Assembly: GCA_914767715.1 (NCBI GenBank)
Contig: OU612071.1
Coordinates: 3,908,001 to 3,968,000, forward strand
Direction of reading: 5' to 3'
Origin: Membranipora membranacea
Lineage: Eukaryota > Bryozoa > Gymnolaemata > Cheilostomatida > Membraniporidae
DNA: 60,000 bases
The position numbers were made by a program, and so were the translations under genes. Shown piece after piece: positions 24,401 to 34,330 of the stretch. Below the pieces are notes generated by a model. It searched no databases and had not been told where the DNA came from. It was given only the letters and a program-made list of their open reading frames with translations. Positions within the stretch are counted from its first letter, which is position 1. Every line of letters starts with the position of its first letter.

Positions 24401-27400
24401 GTTGAAGCTTGCTTAGTCAACCAGTCAACCAGTACAAGTTTATCCATTCTTATATCCTTCCCCTATAACATATTTTATTAGCACTGACTATTTGTTTTCA
24501 GCCGCTGCATGTGCGGTTTGTTGGCCACGGTTCTGTAACATTGGAAACCGTAAAGATCACAAACAGTCAAGTAAATCTTAAGCTTGAGTGTTACCAAGTG
24601 TACGAAGAAGCTCTGAACCTCAGACAGTTTCTTCATACTAGAGATGCATGCATTGTATACAGTAAGTTTTAAAGTGAACTTAGAATGAGTTCAGAGGTCA
24701 GATAGCATACATATTGTTGTTGTGACTTTATACTACCGTACAGATGAGAACTAATATGTCTTGTCTTGTCTTATGTTGGGGGAGGGTAGTGGTATGAAAC
24801 CCTGATTTCCAGAGAACAGGTGACTGACATCCCTAGTGCTCAAAGGCCCCCGGACAATTTTGATTATTTCTGATAGAACACATCCCTGATGTTAGAAGGA
24901 TCGGTTGTTCCATCAGTCAGTTTTGTGATTATGAGAGTTGTCTGAGTTTGAGATGTGTTTGAGTTGTTAGAATTGTTGGTTGAAGCTGAAAACTAATATA
25001 TGAATGAGGTTTCCGACTCCATGCAACTGATATTATGATTTTTTATGATCATTAATATTTCTCCCAGCGGATGAGTCATCTCTACCTTACCCTGTTGCTT
25101 ACTGGCCTCTGACAGAACGTCATCAGTACAGAGAAATAACAGGACGATCACCTGACCTTATGACCTTACCAGACAGTGGAATAAACTTCAATGTGATTGG
25201 TCCTTATGGTGATACGGATGGTAAGATTGTACTATAACCATGTGATATTGATAAATATTCTAATTATTTTACGAGACATATTGTTTTTCATTACATTACA
25301 AGTTCTATCTTCTAGAGTTCCTCACAATGATTCCATAGAACTAGAAATTATTATCAAGAATATCATATTTAAAGACTTTTGATCTTCCCTCATTTTGATT
25401 ACACTTAACTTGGTTTTCCACTTTTACCAATAACTTCATATTCAAAAGAAATAAATCGCATAAGTATTTGAGAAAGAAAAACAATTTATCGGCATGATAT
25501 CCACAAACCTTGCAGGACATTTCTGGACAGATAAATCTGCCATAAAATATATGGTCATGATGTTACCAAGTTACGTTGTTAATGTTAGCACTGGATCAGA
25601 ATGGTTGCCAGCAACCTTTCTCAGGCTCTTGGTTTTCAGTTTAGGTGCATATAGGTCTTGTGTGTTAGTAAAAGATTGACCGCCTGCTAGGTATTCTGCA
25701 GTACTGATAGGATGTTTTAGTCTTCGATGAGAGTCCGATTTTAGATGTTTAAAGACTAAACTTACACAATAATCCTACAGCTGCTCTCAATTTTTTACAG
25801 GTGCTGTGAAGATTGATGCGGACAATGTTAAACCATTACTGTACGCATATAATGAAGATAAGAACTATGACCTCGACGTAAAGTTTTCTGTGACAGTAGC
25901 AGCGTGGGTTAAGTATCCTTCCTCTTATGGAGACGGGCAGAGAGCCTGTATAATTACTTACAGGTACAAGGATGATGCAGGTACATGAGTATATTAGTAC
26001 TAGTTTGTATTCGTTTACATTAGGCCATTGGCTAGCATGGACTGGGTACAATAATGGCCCAACATTGATATGAAACCACAGTGTGATTCAAAAGAATACA
26101 GTTCCAAATATAATACTGCATTGAAACTTCGCTGGCACCTGTCAGGGTGAAACCACCAGGGTATGTATAAAGTTTTGATACTAAGCCAAAATTTACGAGT
26201 TTGTACACGATTTCAAGCATAGGCTGTATAGTCTAGTTCATATCGATGCTTGAATTAAGCCCAGGGTAAGATCAGTGACATAATCAGTATAACTGGAGAA
26301 TTTTGATGCGATGGCTGGTTAGGATATGTTAAGGCTAATTTAGCCATAGCCTGTGTACTAAAACTTCAACACCAGATAACTGTATCTTGTGTGCCTCATC
26401 AGGTATACATAGCCTTTGTACTTGGAAAACCTGATATTGTTCTTACAATAAACATAGCTTTTGCACCTGCAAAATCTGACATGAGGCTATCAAATTATAA
26501 ATGAGGGGTTTGTACCATACTAACTTAACATGAGTCGTTCGATTGTTATCCATAAGAAAAAACTTAGCCTACTATCAAGATGGCCGTTGTATAGCAAAGA
26601 TGGGTGCACTTACAAATGGACTTCACACAAACCATTCGTCTTGCTGTCCATTTTGTATGTGGTTCATAATTGTTTGTGGGCCTTTTGTCTTGGAGTTCAT
26701 TTGTCTTGTGCTCAATTTGCCATTGACCATTCGGCGCTTGGTCCTTTTGTCTTGTTGTCCATTTTGTATATGGTTCATTTGCCATGTGGTACATTTGTCA
26801 TGTGGTCCTTTTGTCATGTGGTCCATTTTGCCATGTGGTCCATTTTGACCAGCACAGATGTGACTATATCACTAATCGCTTTCCTATTCATCTTTAGAGT
26901 ATGCGGCAGCTTCTGATACAGAGTTTCCAGGATTCCTTCTCTGTTCTTTTGGTAGCTCTGGTCAAATTCGGTTCTACATGAGGTGATTATATAATTATTA
27001 TTTACTGAACAGATTACTTTTTTTTTATTTTTCCCCTGCTATAAGAATTTAATTTGTTTATTCGAATAACTGTTTGATCATAAAAATTAAATTGTAGTTT
27101 TAATCATTTTTGCTATATCACTAATTATTAGATGAAGGTAAAATAAAAAATGTAATGGAAAATTGATATGAAAAAATAGTGAATGATAAAATAAATTAAT
27201 GTAATATCAAATAGTAATTTTTCAAAATTGTAATAATTATTTCGATTAATTGTTTCACATTGATAAGCTTTGTATACCTTCATAATGATGAATCACAGAA
27301 AATAGTTGAGTTGGTATTCATAACATTGAGTGGCATGATAAGCAATCGGTAAACTCCACCCAGTCGTTACATTGAAAAAACTATTATTTTTTCCAACATA

Positions 27401-30400
27401 GGGTTCGTTGGATTAATCGTAAATCAGGTTTTAGTAAACCATTGTATATCATGATATTATTCAATACAATATAATATAATATGAGATTTATAAAATTTAT
27501 ATAATGCAATATTTTATATTATATACATATTAATATATATTCACTCTGACTGTAGAGCTCACCCTAAGAATAGCCAGGTGACTCTGCCTGAGTTTAATAG
27601 CGCAGGACATTACTTTGAGGAGTTGTCCCCCAAGGAACAATGGATGCATGTCGCTGGATCTTACGATTTTCTGGATAAATCATTCAATTTCTTTATCAAT
27701 GGGGAGCTAAAAGAAACATTTCGGTACGTAACATTATCTATTGTTTGTGCTATTATGTATCATATTTCAATAAGCAGATATATAGATAACCACTTTAATT
27801 TTACCCCTCAAAATCTTTCATATTAAAGTGTCTAGGAAAGCAAAAAACAACCGCTGTTCATATCAAAGCTTTGCCATTGCAATGAACAAAAAATGTAATT
27901 TTTTTCGCAAAAGGACATTATTGAATGATGTAACCTAATTTAAGGTGTGAAAATCCAGGGTCTAGAAGGGTCTAGAGTGTGTCCCCTGTCACAGGTTAAC
28001 ACTAAAATATCAGTGACTTCGCTACTGTTGTCGAATACTATTATTTGATCATTTCTAGTGTAAGTAGAGTAGCCATGCAACTGTCCTAGGTCCTGTCTCT
28101 AGACCCTTCTAGACCCTGGATTTTCTTACTTTAAATTAGGTTTCATCATTCAATAATTTCCTTGTGCGAAAAAATTTACTTATTCTGTTCATTGCATTGG
28201 CAAAGCTTTGATATGAACAGTGGTTGTTTTTTGCTTTCCTAGACACTTTAAGAGCGAGTAGTAAATTCAAATAAAATACTTAAAATCAATATGTATTTAA
28301 AAATGTCTTTGATGAAGAAAGGGAGTTAAAACTCAAACGCCGTCTTTTGTGCTCCCCATGCTTTCAGTTCTGTGACCAATTATTAAAATGTCAATGTCAA
28401 ATTTATATATATATAATATACATATATCTATTGATTGTTGATATATACATGTATTATTTATGTGATTATGGCAGTTCAGTTAATTTTGATCTTATATAGA
28501 ACTGGGCGTTTCATACTGAAGACAGGTCTGACAATCAATGTTGGATCTTTTCTGGACCTGGACACAGACAACAATGCTTCCAGCGTAACCTCCTGGATAG
28601 ATGAGCAGAGTATGACTTGTCTACAGCTGTATAACATCGCGCTAAACGAGGCGCAAGTACGTCACGCTAGAGACCTCTGTAAGACTGGAGGTGAGTTAGA
28701 CTGTGCGTTAGTTTTGTGTCTGAAGTCGGGGTAGTCAATAATTCCATTCAAAACAAACCTGGAAAACAGGTTTTTTATCTCAGCCTATCTCAGCTCGACT
28801 TGATAGGAATTTATCTCTGGCATGCAGCAACGAATGGGATAGTATATGATAAGAGGGTCCAAAGCGTCGTGTAAATATATTGTCCCTGAGCTGAGGATAA
28901 AAATGTTTCTCAACTTGCTTTGCATCAGTGTATTGGTTTTTCATTCTCAAAATACCCTAAGATAAATGAAAAGAATGGTCCTAGCTGTTGACTATATAGT
29001 TGAGACTGTGACACTGTTAAATGTGTTACCATTCCTGAGTCAAATACATGACTGCGAGCTGGTGGATTTTTTGCAAAAAATGTAACTTATCAAAGCAAAA
29101 CTAATTGATTCACGGTGTTTTCTTATTCAGTTTTCTGACTGCTAAGATAACAAGCAGTCGCTATTATTGCAACAACACATGGGATGACCCGCCCCAGAAA
29201 AATGGAACGTAGAATAGTTTCAAGGTAGTTAATGAAACTTGCTAGTCATCATTGTTATTGCTTTTTCATCCTAAATTTTTTCCATACCCAAGGTGAAAAA
29301 AACATATACGCCCTAAATGATGACAGTGGTGTCTTCGTCATAGTTCATAGCATCAAATATATATTCACTCTGGGTATAAACTATTCACAATTGGAGACGA
29401 TGTTGTACATATCCCTGATAAGCCTTTCTTTGCTTATAACGTAACGATACCAATGATTTTGAGCTTATGGGCTAGGATACTGGCAAAAAAATCAGTGCAT
29501 TTCATTTGGTCATTCCATAACCATGTGTGTTATTCAGTTTTCATAGTCAAGTCAAAATCTGCTTGGAAAACAGACAATCACTGTTATTGTAAGAACACAT
29601 GTGTTTCCTGCCCAGATAGAGGGCATGTGTAATGGTTTCAAGTTTCAGTGTGGTCTCTTCATACTTATACTTTTCCATCCAGAGATATTCGAATTGAACC
29701 CAAACTATACAACTTAAAAAAAAAAAAAATCCTACACTATAAATTTTGATTCCGTTGGCAGTTATGGACTCGATGTTTAATAGACGCGCGTCTTGGCTCA
29801 AGAACAAGGAACTCATGAACCCAGATCAGACAACTTCAGCCACATCCAGTCTACAATGTTATCAGCAGTGTGTCAGCAATCCAACCTGTAACTTAGTGTG
29901 TAAGTAGTAATGTGTAAAGGACTTCTTATACATTCCTATGTATTAAAAATCATAATTACCTTCCATCGACTGGAGGAGGCCCTAGTGGTCTTTCAACCAA
30001 GAGGTCCCTTGTTGGATTCCCTGCGGCCCACAATGGTGTCAGGAAGGGTATCCGACCTCCAATGCTGCTGTAACGCATCAGTTTGTATACCCGCGCTGAT
30101 ACAAAAAAACCTAATGTCACATGGTATCACAGGCTAGCAAGACTATAAATGAACATATTATGTTTTTTAAACTGTTCTGATTGTTAAAATTTGTCTGAAA
30201 CTAAAATGATTACTTAGCAGCTGCATCCGAGTGAACTGACTAAATTGAAAACCACAATAATTTTCGGTTTTTGTCATAAAAACATGATAATAATTTTTAT
30301 TTTAAAGTCACTACTGTTCATCTCTCATAACACCCTTTGTTTGTTTCTAGCCTATGACTCGGACTGCAGACATGATCCTCGCCTGGTAGCAAACATGAAC

Positions 30401-30472
30401 TCTACTTTTTATCAGTCAAGCAGTGCTTACCCTATGGAGAAGGAACAGAATCCAGAACGATTCTTCGTATAA
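15405..30472 (+). CDS. Secreted four-LamG-domain protein with C-terminal PAN-like tail, copy 2 (complete)
   Basis: Twenty-two exons: 15405-15474, 15691-15759, 16070-16166, 16726-16810, 17136-17301, 17626-17713, 18009-18175, 19088-19225, 19850-19973, 20229-20434, 20783-20900, 22721-22941, 23475-23652, 23983-24106, 24502-24661, 25068-25220, 25801-25980, 26898-26982, 27556-27723, 28500-28690, 29762-29899, 30351-30472 (TAA). They sum to 3048 nt (1015 residues), and every junction is in phase with a GT and an AG. The ATG opens a signal peptide (MTSNWIYLAVMCVGLEMIDL, then TFA before the first splice). Four LamG_3-like domains lie at about residues 28-247, 249-474, 475-670 and 672-929, each ending in C-x19-C (Cys 224/244, 451/471, 647/667, 906/926), then a tail with Cys 962, 966, 972 and 981. 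No transmembrane segment is seen, so the product is probably secreted. Ligand and process are unknown. Confidence 0.92.
15691..18175 (+). other. Gene 2 LamG-like domain 1 (exons 2-7)
   Basis: Six exons. The domain starts FPHPVGFWMFDN, has the strand FTWMTMFIDL, the strand AWIQIAVTYD with KTYKDGEERT, and closes with ILCSMYFDTSLTQEELS and the second cysteine. It shows that the domain begins two exons upstream of the first exon visible in gene 1. Confidence 0.88.
16161..16600 (+). repeat. Donor-derived minisatellite in gene 2 intron 3
   Basis: The exon 3 end GATGATCA with its donor GTAAGT is echoed at about 16289, 16391 and 16483 (GGATAATCAGTGAG, GGATGATCAGTAA, GGATGATCAGTTA), each followed by TTATCTCCCC-type sequence. 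The period is roughly 90-130 bases. The homologous intron in gene 1 has the same unit, so the repeat predates the gene duplication. Confidence 0.7.
18190..18655 (+). repeat. Diverged tandem duplication in gene 2 intron 7
   Basis: Two units of about 240 bases, starting near 18190 and 18430, share TTTGTGGTGYACCTGGCTTAA and CGAAATAKCARAATTCC segments. They are non-coding. Confidence 0.65.
19238..19352 (+). repeat. 32-base tandem repeat after gene 2 exon 8
   Basis: About four units of TTCACCCAATCATAATCCAA followed by GTTATTAAAC lie just downstream of the exon 8 donor. Confidence 0.8.
20917..22460. mobile_element. 1.5-kb inverted-repeat (foldback) element in gene 2 intron 11
   Basis: The left arm (about 20917-21371) and right arm (about 22090-22460) are reverse complements; outer ends share ATATCTACCGTGGCCCATTT and inner ends share TTGCCTAGAAATATA. 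Arms contain repeated AGCTGCCTAAAAAC-like units. The 0.7-kb loop holds a poly-C run near 21960 and no convincing reading frame. It starts about 17 bases after the exon 11 donor. Confidence 0.75.
22612..22685. repeat. (AT)n microsatellite just before gene 2 exon 12
   Basis: Imperfect AT/ATAT(C) runs end about 35 bases upstream of the exon 12 acceptor at 22720. Confidence 0.75.
22942..23001 (+). other. Possible alternative 60-nt extension of gene 2 exon 12
   Basis: A second donor (GTTACCG/GTATGT) lies exactly 60 nt after the first (GTTACAG/GTATGC). The interval is open in the exon frame and ends in the same phase, so its use would add 20 residues (GMLCRQAFYYVANIKLNHVT). It has no counterpart in gene 1. 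Confidence 0.4.
24107..24425 (+). repeat. Tandem repeat copying the exon 14 donor
   Basis: GATGTGAGTGT at the exon 14 end recurs near 24280 and is followed in both places by TTTGCCTA, TCTGAGTGKGTAA and TTGACAAACTGTGATTGG elements. The unit is roughly 170 bases, with shorter internal repeats. Confidence 0.65.
26625..26855 (+). repeat. Degenerate TGTGGTCCATTTTGTC minisatellite in gene 2 intron 17
   Basis: Many 15-18-base units of the form CATTTTGYCATGTGGTCC. Long open frames on both strands are an effect of the repeat, not genes. It ends about 40 bases before the exon 18 acceptor. Confidence 0.75.
27823..28252. mobile_element. 430-bp hairpin MITE-like element in gene 2 intron 19
   Basis: The ends TTAAAGTGTCTAGGAAAGC and GCTTTCCTAGACACTTTAA are perfect inverted repeats. 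The arms (about 27823-27977 and 28099-28252) stay complementary through CAAAGCTTTG and GGGTCTAGAAGGGTCTAGA. The loop is about 120 bases. No coding capacity. Confidence 0.8.
28691..29761. other. Gene 2 intron 20, containing the start of the multi-copy 3' segment
   Basis: From about 29281 the intron belongs to a segment that recurs at 35.8-37.0 kb and 58.5-60 kb. At 29130-29240 there is an older diverged copy of the 29550-29645 stretch (shared GCTATTATTGCAACAACAC-like and GTTTCAAG motifs). Confidence 0.55.
29762..30472 (+). other. Gene 2 C-terminal cysteine module (exons 21-22), also copied elsewhere
   Basis: Exons 29762-29899 and 30351-30472 encode the tail with C-x3-C-x5-C-x8-C and end EKEQNPERFFV, TAA. 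The same two exons with their introns and flanks recur inverted at 36115-36800 and direct at 59158-59861. Relative to those copies, about 38 bases directly after the stop are missing here, including an ATTAAA. Confidence 0.85.
29968..30120 (+). mobile_element. Possible tRNA-like SINE inside intron 21
   Basis: GGCCCTAGTGGTCT resembles box A, and CTTGTTGGATTCCC a mutated box B about 35 bases later, followed by a body ending near a poly-A tract. All three segment copies carry it, so it inserted before the duplications. Confidence 0.4.
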
Positions 30473-30760
30473 ACTGATCTTTGTATACTTTGACGAAACA
30501 TGTTTTTGCATTTATGACAGCCACTGAAAATTGGTGACATCAAACATTACCCCATACAACGGTAACGATATAGCCATTTCCTTACCAATTTCTCAGACCA
30601 TGGGCTTTACTTCTGGCGAATCAATGCTTTATTTTGAATTGACATCCTTATCTATTTTTGATGTTTTACCACATAATTATCTGTTTTTATCAATCCATGT
30701 GTCATTACTTATTACTTATTAAGTCACAAGTTGGCAAAAAATTGAATACATGTGACCTAC

Positions 30761-31675
30761 CTTCCACCTCCCGTTTGATGTTAAGGGCATCCAGATACTC
30801 TGCAACTGGCTGCAGTGCGTCCCTTGTAGTTTGTTTCCGACACTGCAAATAAATATTATAAAAAATACTAATTACCAAAATTTTCAAAATGATTATTCCA
30901 AGAAATCTCAAGGGAGGGGAGGTTAAAAAATAGGATATCATAACACTGAATGGAAACAGGTTTCTTGTTACATTTCTCTAAACATCTTAGCAAATCCTAA
31001 TTTATAATCATTTAAAATCTGATAAAATAATGTTGATTGATGGTTGTCATGTATGAATGGGTAATTTAGAAATTTAGAAATTTGGATTGCAATCACAGCT
31101 TGACAGTCTGTGAATGTGATCATGCTTGGGCTTACAAGGTAGTCAATCCCCTACCACAAAGCACTAAATACCTCAGTACAAGAGTGAGATCAAAGAACAT
31201 TGCGCAAAATCTGTACTACATGTCATGTGAAGCAATCTTTGTTCGATGTCAGTTTTGCAAAAAACTATTATCAAATGCATCTTACTGAAGTATTAGGGCA
31301 CAAGGGAAACCTACGGAAAACAAAATAATTTTAGTACATACCTCTAGCCTGTACACATACCCTATATTTTTAGCCTGTAACAAAATAACAGAGCACTTGT
31401 ATCAGGCTATCACTAACATCTGGCAGGGCTTACATTAGGTACTCAGTTATGTCTAAAAATTAGATTATTGGCAAACACCAATGAAGCAACAAAACATACC
31501 CTATTTCCAGAATTTCCTGACTCATACCACAGAGTTAACTAACTCCTTGCTCATACTATGAGACAATAATATTTTTTTATGGATGCTGGTGGTGAATCCT
31601 ACAAAAAGTAATTGATAATCTTACCTTCCCATCTGCTTTTTCTAAAACGTATAACTCATTACCATCCTCATCAAA
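30761..31675 (-). CDS. Two candidate exons of an unidentified minus-strand gene
   Basis: Minus-strand exon 31675-31625 (AG acceptor, GTAAGA donor; FDEDGNELYVLEKADGK) and exon 30842-30761 (AG acceptor, GTAGGT donor; CRKQTTRDALQPVAEYLDAL then NIKREVE) are both open and join in phase 0. Residue composition looks coding. The gene would continue into sequence now occupied by segment A, so it may be truncated by the rearrangement. Family not recognised. Confidence 0.4.
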
Positions 31676-32059
31676 CTAAAAACACAAATAAACCAAGTCA
31701 CAAGATTATTTACTGAACATTGCTTGGAATATTTGAGGTTAGTAGTCGTTGCGGCCAAATCTTGCTTTTCTAAAGACAGCTCCCTAAATATTGGCTCCAA
31801 ATTTATCAAGATACAACATACAGTGGTGCGCGTACCACTGCACAACTCACAAGTCTTCAGCTTTGAAACCATGAGTCAAGCGCTGTTCCGAGGCCTTCTC
31901 TAGTACAACCTCCTCATGGCAGGCCCCAGCAGCATGAAGCCACCCTGTGTGTTGATGAGCATCAATCTATTCGATCCCTCAGTGCATTTTGTAAGTTTCG
32001 GTGGTTTGACATAATTGGTGTGTTCACGCCGTTGCGCAACCAGTGAGGCTGACAACTCT

Positions 32060-32197
32060 TCATTGTTTCAGCGCAACAATGTTTGCGCCATCACTCTCAT
32101 GCTTATACTCTAAGCCAAACCAGTGCAGGGAGGTTTGCTTTCCATCAACTCGTCGGCGCAAAGCCGCTATCGTCAAGGCACCCGCCCCTCGTGCCAT
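32060..32197 (-). CDS. Candidate short minus-strand reading frame, 45 codons
   Basis: ATG at 32197 opens MARGAGALTIAALRRRVDGK and runs to TGA at 32060. The stretch 31.9-32.2 kb is clearly richer in G+C than its surroundings. A second open stretch (WLHAAGACHEEVVLEKASEQ) lies at about 31855-31950 on the same strand and ends near a GTGAGT. They could be exons of the minus-strand gene above, but splice joins do not close convincingly. Confidence 0.25.
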   Translation of the reverse strand: MARGAGALTIAALRRRVDGKQTSLHWFGLEYKHESDGANIVALKQ

Positions 32198-32305
32198 AGT
32201 TCACTACCCAAATTCACCACATTGAGCATAGTACAACTCATACACAAGTCAGAGAGATGACTTGTTTGAGCTGATAAGAAAATATTTGAAAAGAACAAAT
32301 GATTT

Positions 32306-33175
32306 ACTGTGTGTGTAAATTACCTACCTGACAATAACATCTGCTTTCCCGGACATTTTGATGCGAATGAACTTGATGACTACTATAGTCGGTATCAAGG
32401 AGTTACTCCTAGTTGGTATGCGAGAAGTAAAGGTATAGCTCCACAGGCCTACGTTTCATCGGTAGTTGCCTACCCACACGACGTGTCGGGACAACTCCAC
32501 CAGCTACACAGGCCAACGTGTAGGTTGTGCAGTGCAAACGATGCTATATCATTGACCAATCATATTGCACTAAAAAAATTGTAGGTCATGCCCACCCATG
32601 TCAAGGCCACACAGAGAAAAAACATTATCATCCACACATTTAATATTTTCACTCACTCAGCATTATGGTCCTTCTTATCATAAATGGGGGGATTTTCCTT
32701 AACCAGAAGTATGAGCTGCTCTTGGTAGGCTAGCAGAGACATAGCAGTCTGAGTGTGTGTGTCAAGTGAGAGAGAGAGAGAGAGCTCTGTGTTCAGTCTG
32801 AGTGTGATCTGTGTTTGTGGAATGAAAAATTTGTGAATGATTGAGAAAGAGATGAATATGAATTGTTATAGAATATGAGAGCCAATCAGAAAGGAGGGGT
32901 GTGATTGTATTGACCAATCAATGAAGCGTAGGCAATGAAGCGTTGGCACAAAGACCAACATGCTGGTGTGTCTATACCGATGCAATATAGGATAACCAAC
33001 GTCGACCTATGACGTCGTTCGTAGCGTCGGTTAGCTGTTACAAACATAACGTAGGCCTGTGGAGCTACACCTTTAACAGGAGGTCACAATGGATTGACCG
33101 AGTCATTATCAGAGATCGGCTATTAGGTCATCATGGCATCAATACATCACGCAGATTCTTCTCTACTTTTGGCTT
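32306..33175 (+). pseudogene. Reading frame split by a TA-flanked DNA element
   Basis: An open frame from about 32306 (PGHFDANELDDYYSRYQGV) stops at the element at 32430-33073 and resumes in the same frame after it (WIDRVIIRDRLLGHHGINTS), ending FGL and TAA at about 33173. Removing the element with one TA copy keeps the frame. The C-terminal exon of an unidentified gene is the likely origin; no ATG is seen upstream. Confidence 0.45.
32430..33073. mobile_element. 0.64-kb non-autonomous DNA element with TIRs
   Basis: Ends AAGGTATAGCTCCACAGGCC and GGCCTGTGGAGCTACACCTT are inverted with one mismatch over about 27 bases, and TA flanks both sides. An (AG)n run lies at 32762-32782 inside. No transposase is present. 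Confidence 0.6.
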
Positions 33176-33901
33176 GTAACTAGGAATAAAACTAGTCCGA
33201 GAATGAAAGGCGGAGGTTTTGTATTTAGAAATAAAATTAATTTTTCTATAAAATCATTCTTCCAATATCTTTATATAAATATATATAGATAGGATTGATG
33301 CAAAAATTCGTAAGTTCATGTTAGGAGCAAACACAAAATTATTACATTTCCTGTTGCCTGTGCCACTTAGAAAAATAGTCTGTCTTAAAACTATGCAAGA
33401 AACAATAACATATAAAATAATGTCACAAAAAAATACATGGCAGCACCAATATACTGTTCCTGCGCAGGGCAAACTGAGTTTCAATAACAAAATACTCTAA
33501 ATGTTGTACGGAAGATGGTTAGACAGAACAAAGAACAAAGTGCACATATAAACATAAATAACAATGGGAAGACAATAATCCCGAGGTTAATCTAACAGTT
33601 TCATTATTGAAAAATCATCAGCGTGAGTTGTGGGAATGAAAAAAAGTACAAATTGACTGCCCAGTGACTGTCAGTAGACATGAGTGGCGATATTATGGTT
33701 ATCCCCTATCAGCAGCCTCTGAAACTGGCTTATAAATTAGACTATTGATTATTCTAGATACTGACTGCTAAATAGCCATTTTAGTTGAGAAGCCACATGT
33801 GCAGAATATGAACAGATGCGACTCGAAGTTAAATTGTAAGGCGAAACAGCCAGAATCGGAACATAACGTAACAAAATAATTATTGTAACTTAAATATTGG
33901 C
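33176..33901. other. Non-coding stretch
   Basis: AT-rich sequence with no supported gene or repeat. Confidence 0.4.
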
Positions 33902-34330
33902 TTACAATTGGTGAACTAGGGCCTGCACTATTGTCATGCCCTCGACTGTCATTTTGAAACATTTCCTATCAAGTTTGTTGGCTGATAAATACTCTAGGAC
34001 TGTCTCCCAAACATTAATGCGGTATATATCTATCAAGGATGATGGGCACGGTTTCATGAAATAACATGATTTGCTCAGATATTTTCTACAGAGATAGGAT
34101 TTCGTAACCTGGCTGTCTGAGTCATTTACAAATCTCATTCTTAGAAGATCTACAATGTCCCCGCCTTTTGTGAGATAAACATTGTTTGGTGCCTGTGTAC
34201 TTATAACGTGCATGTGTTTTTTATGTACCAGAAGCTGATTTTTGGATGACAAATTTTCCATTTCGCCCAATCGTGCCACTTTCTCAACTAGTGGACTTTT
34301 ACGTTGCCTTACTAACCTCTTTATATGCAT
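33902..34330 (-). CDS. Hypothetical protein, 142 codons, unspliced
   Basis: ATG at 34330 opens MHIKRLVRQRKSPLVEKVAR and the frame runs to a stop at 33902. This is long for chance in DNA this AT-rich. It has a basic N-terminus, four cysteines near the middle and end, no signal peptide and no membrane segment. It is single copy in the window. Family not recognised; an exon of a larger gene is equally possible. Confidence 0.35.
   Translation of the reverse strand: MHIKRLVRQRKSPLVEKVARLGEMENLSSKNQLLVHKKHMHVISTQAPNNVYLTKGGDIVDLLRMRFVNDSDSQVTKSYLCRKYLSKSCYFMKPCPSSLIDIYRINVWETVLEYLSANKLDRKCFKMTVEGMTIVQALVHQL

Larger units (their letters stand above)
22815..24661 (+). other. Gene 2 LamG-like domain 3 (end of exon 12 to exon 15)
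   Basis: It opens SLIFPFGQSYRLREL, contains FTLATHIKWRRG and VWFGVVYDGYLGTVTIFMNG, and closes with LECYQVYEEALNLRQFL and the second cysteine. Exon 13 includes an SRNRRKS basic patch before the main sheet. It is the least LamG-like of the four. Confidence 0.85.
25068..28690 (+). other. Gene 2 LamG-like domain 4 (exons 16-20)
   Basis: It opens LPYPVAYWPLTERHQYREI, contains FSVTVAAWVKYPSS and WMHVAGSYDFLDKSFNFFIN, and closes with MTCLQLYNIALNEAQVRHA and the second cysteine. Exon 17 is 12 nt longer and exon 16 is 6 nt shorter than in gene 1; phases are unchanged. Confidence 0.88.
29281..30717 (+). repeat. Segment A: gene 2 terminal exons and flanks (copy 1 of 3)
   Basis: It holds the end of intron 20, exon 21, intron 21 and exon 22 of gene 2 plus about 245 bases of 3' flank. 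It matches segment B (35838-37008, inverted) and segment C (58505-60000, direct). Homology stops near 30717, where unrelated sequence begins. Confidence 0.85.

Noticed and set aside
26530-26916. 128-codon plus-strand frame and its antisense partners
   Set aside because: Produced by the degenerate TGTGGTCCATTTTG minisatellite inside gene 2 intron 17.
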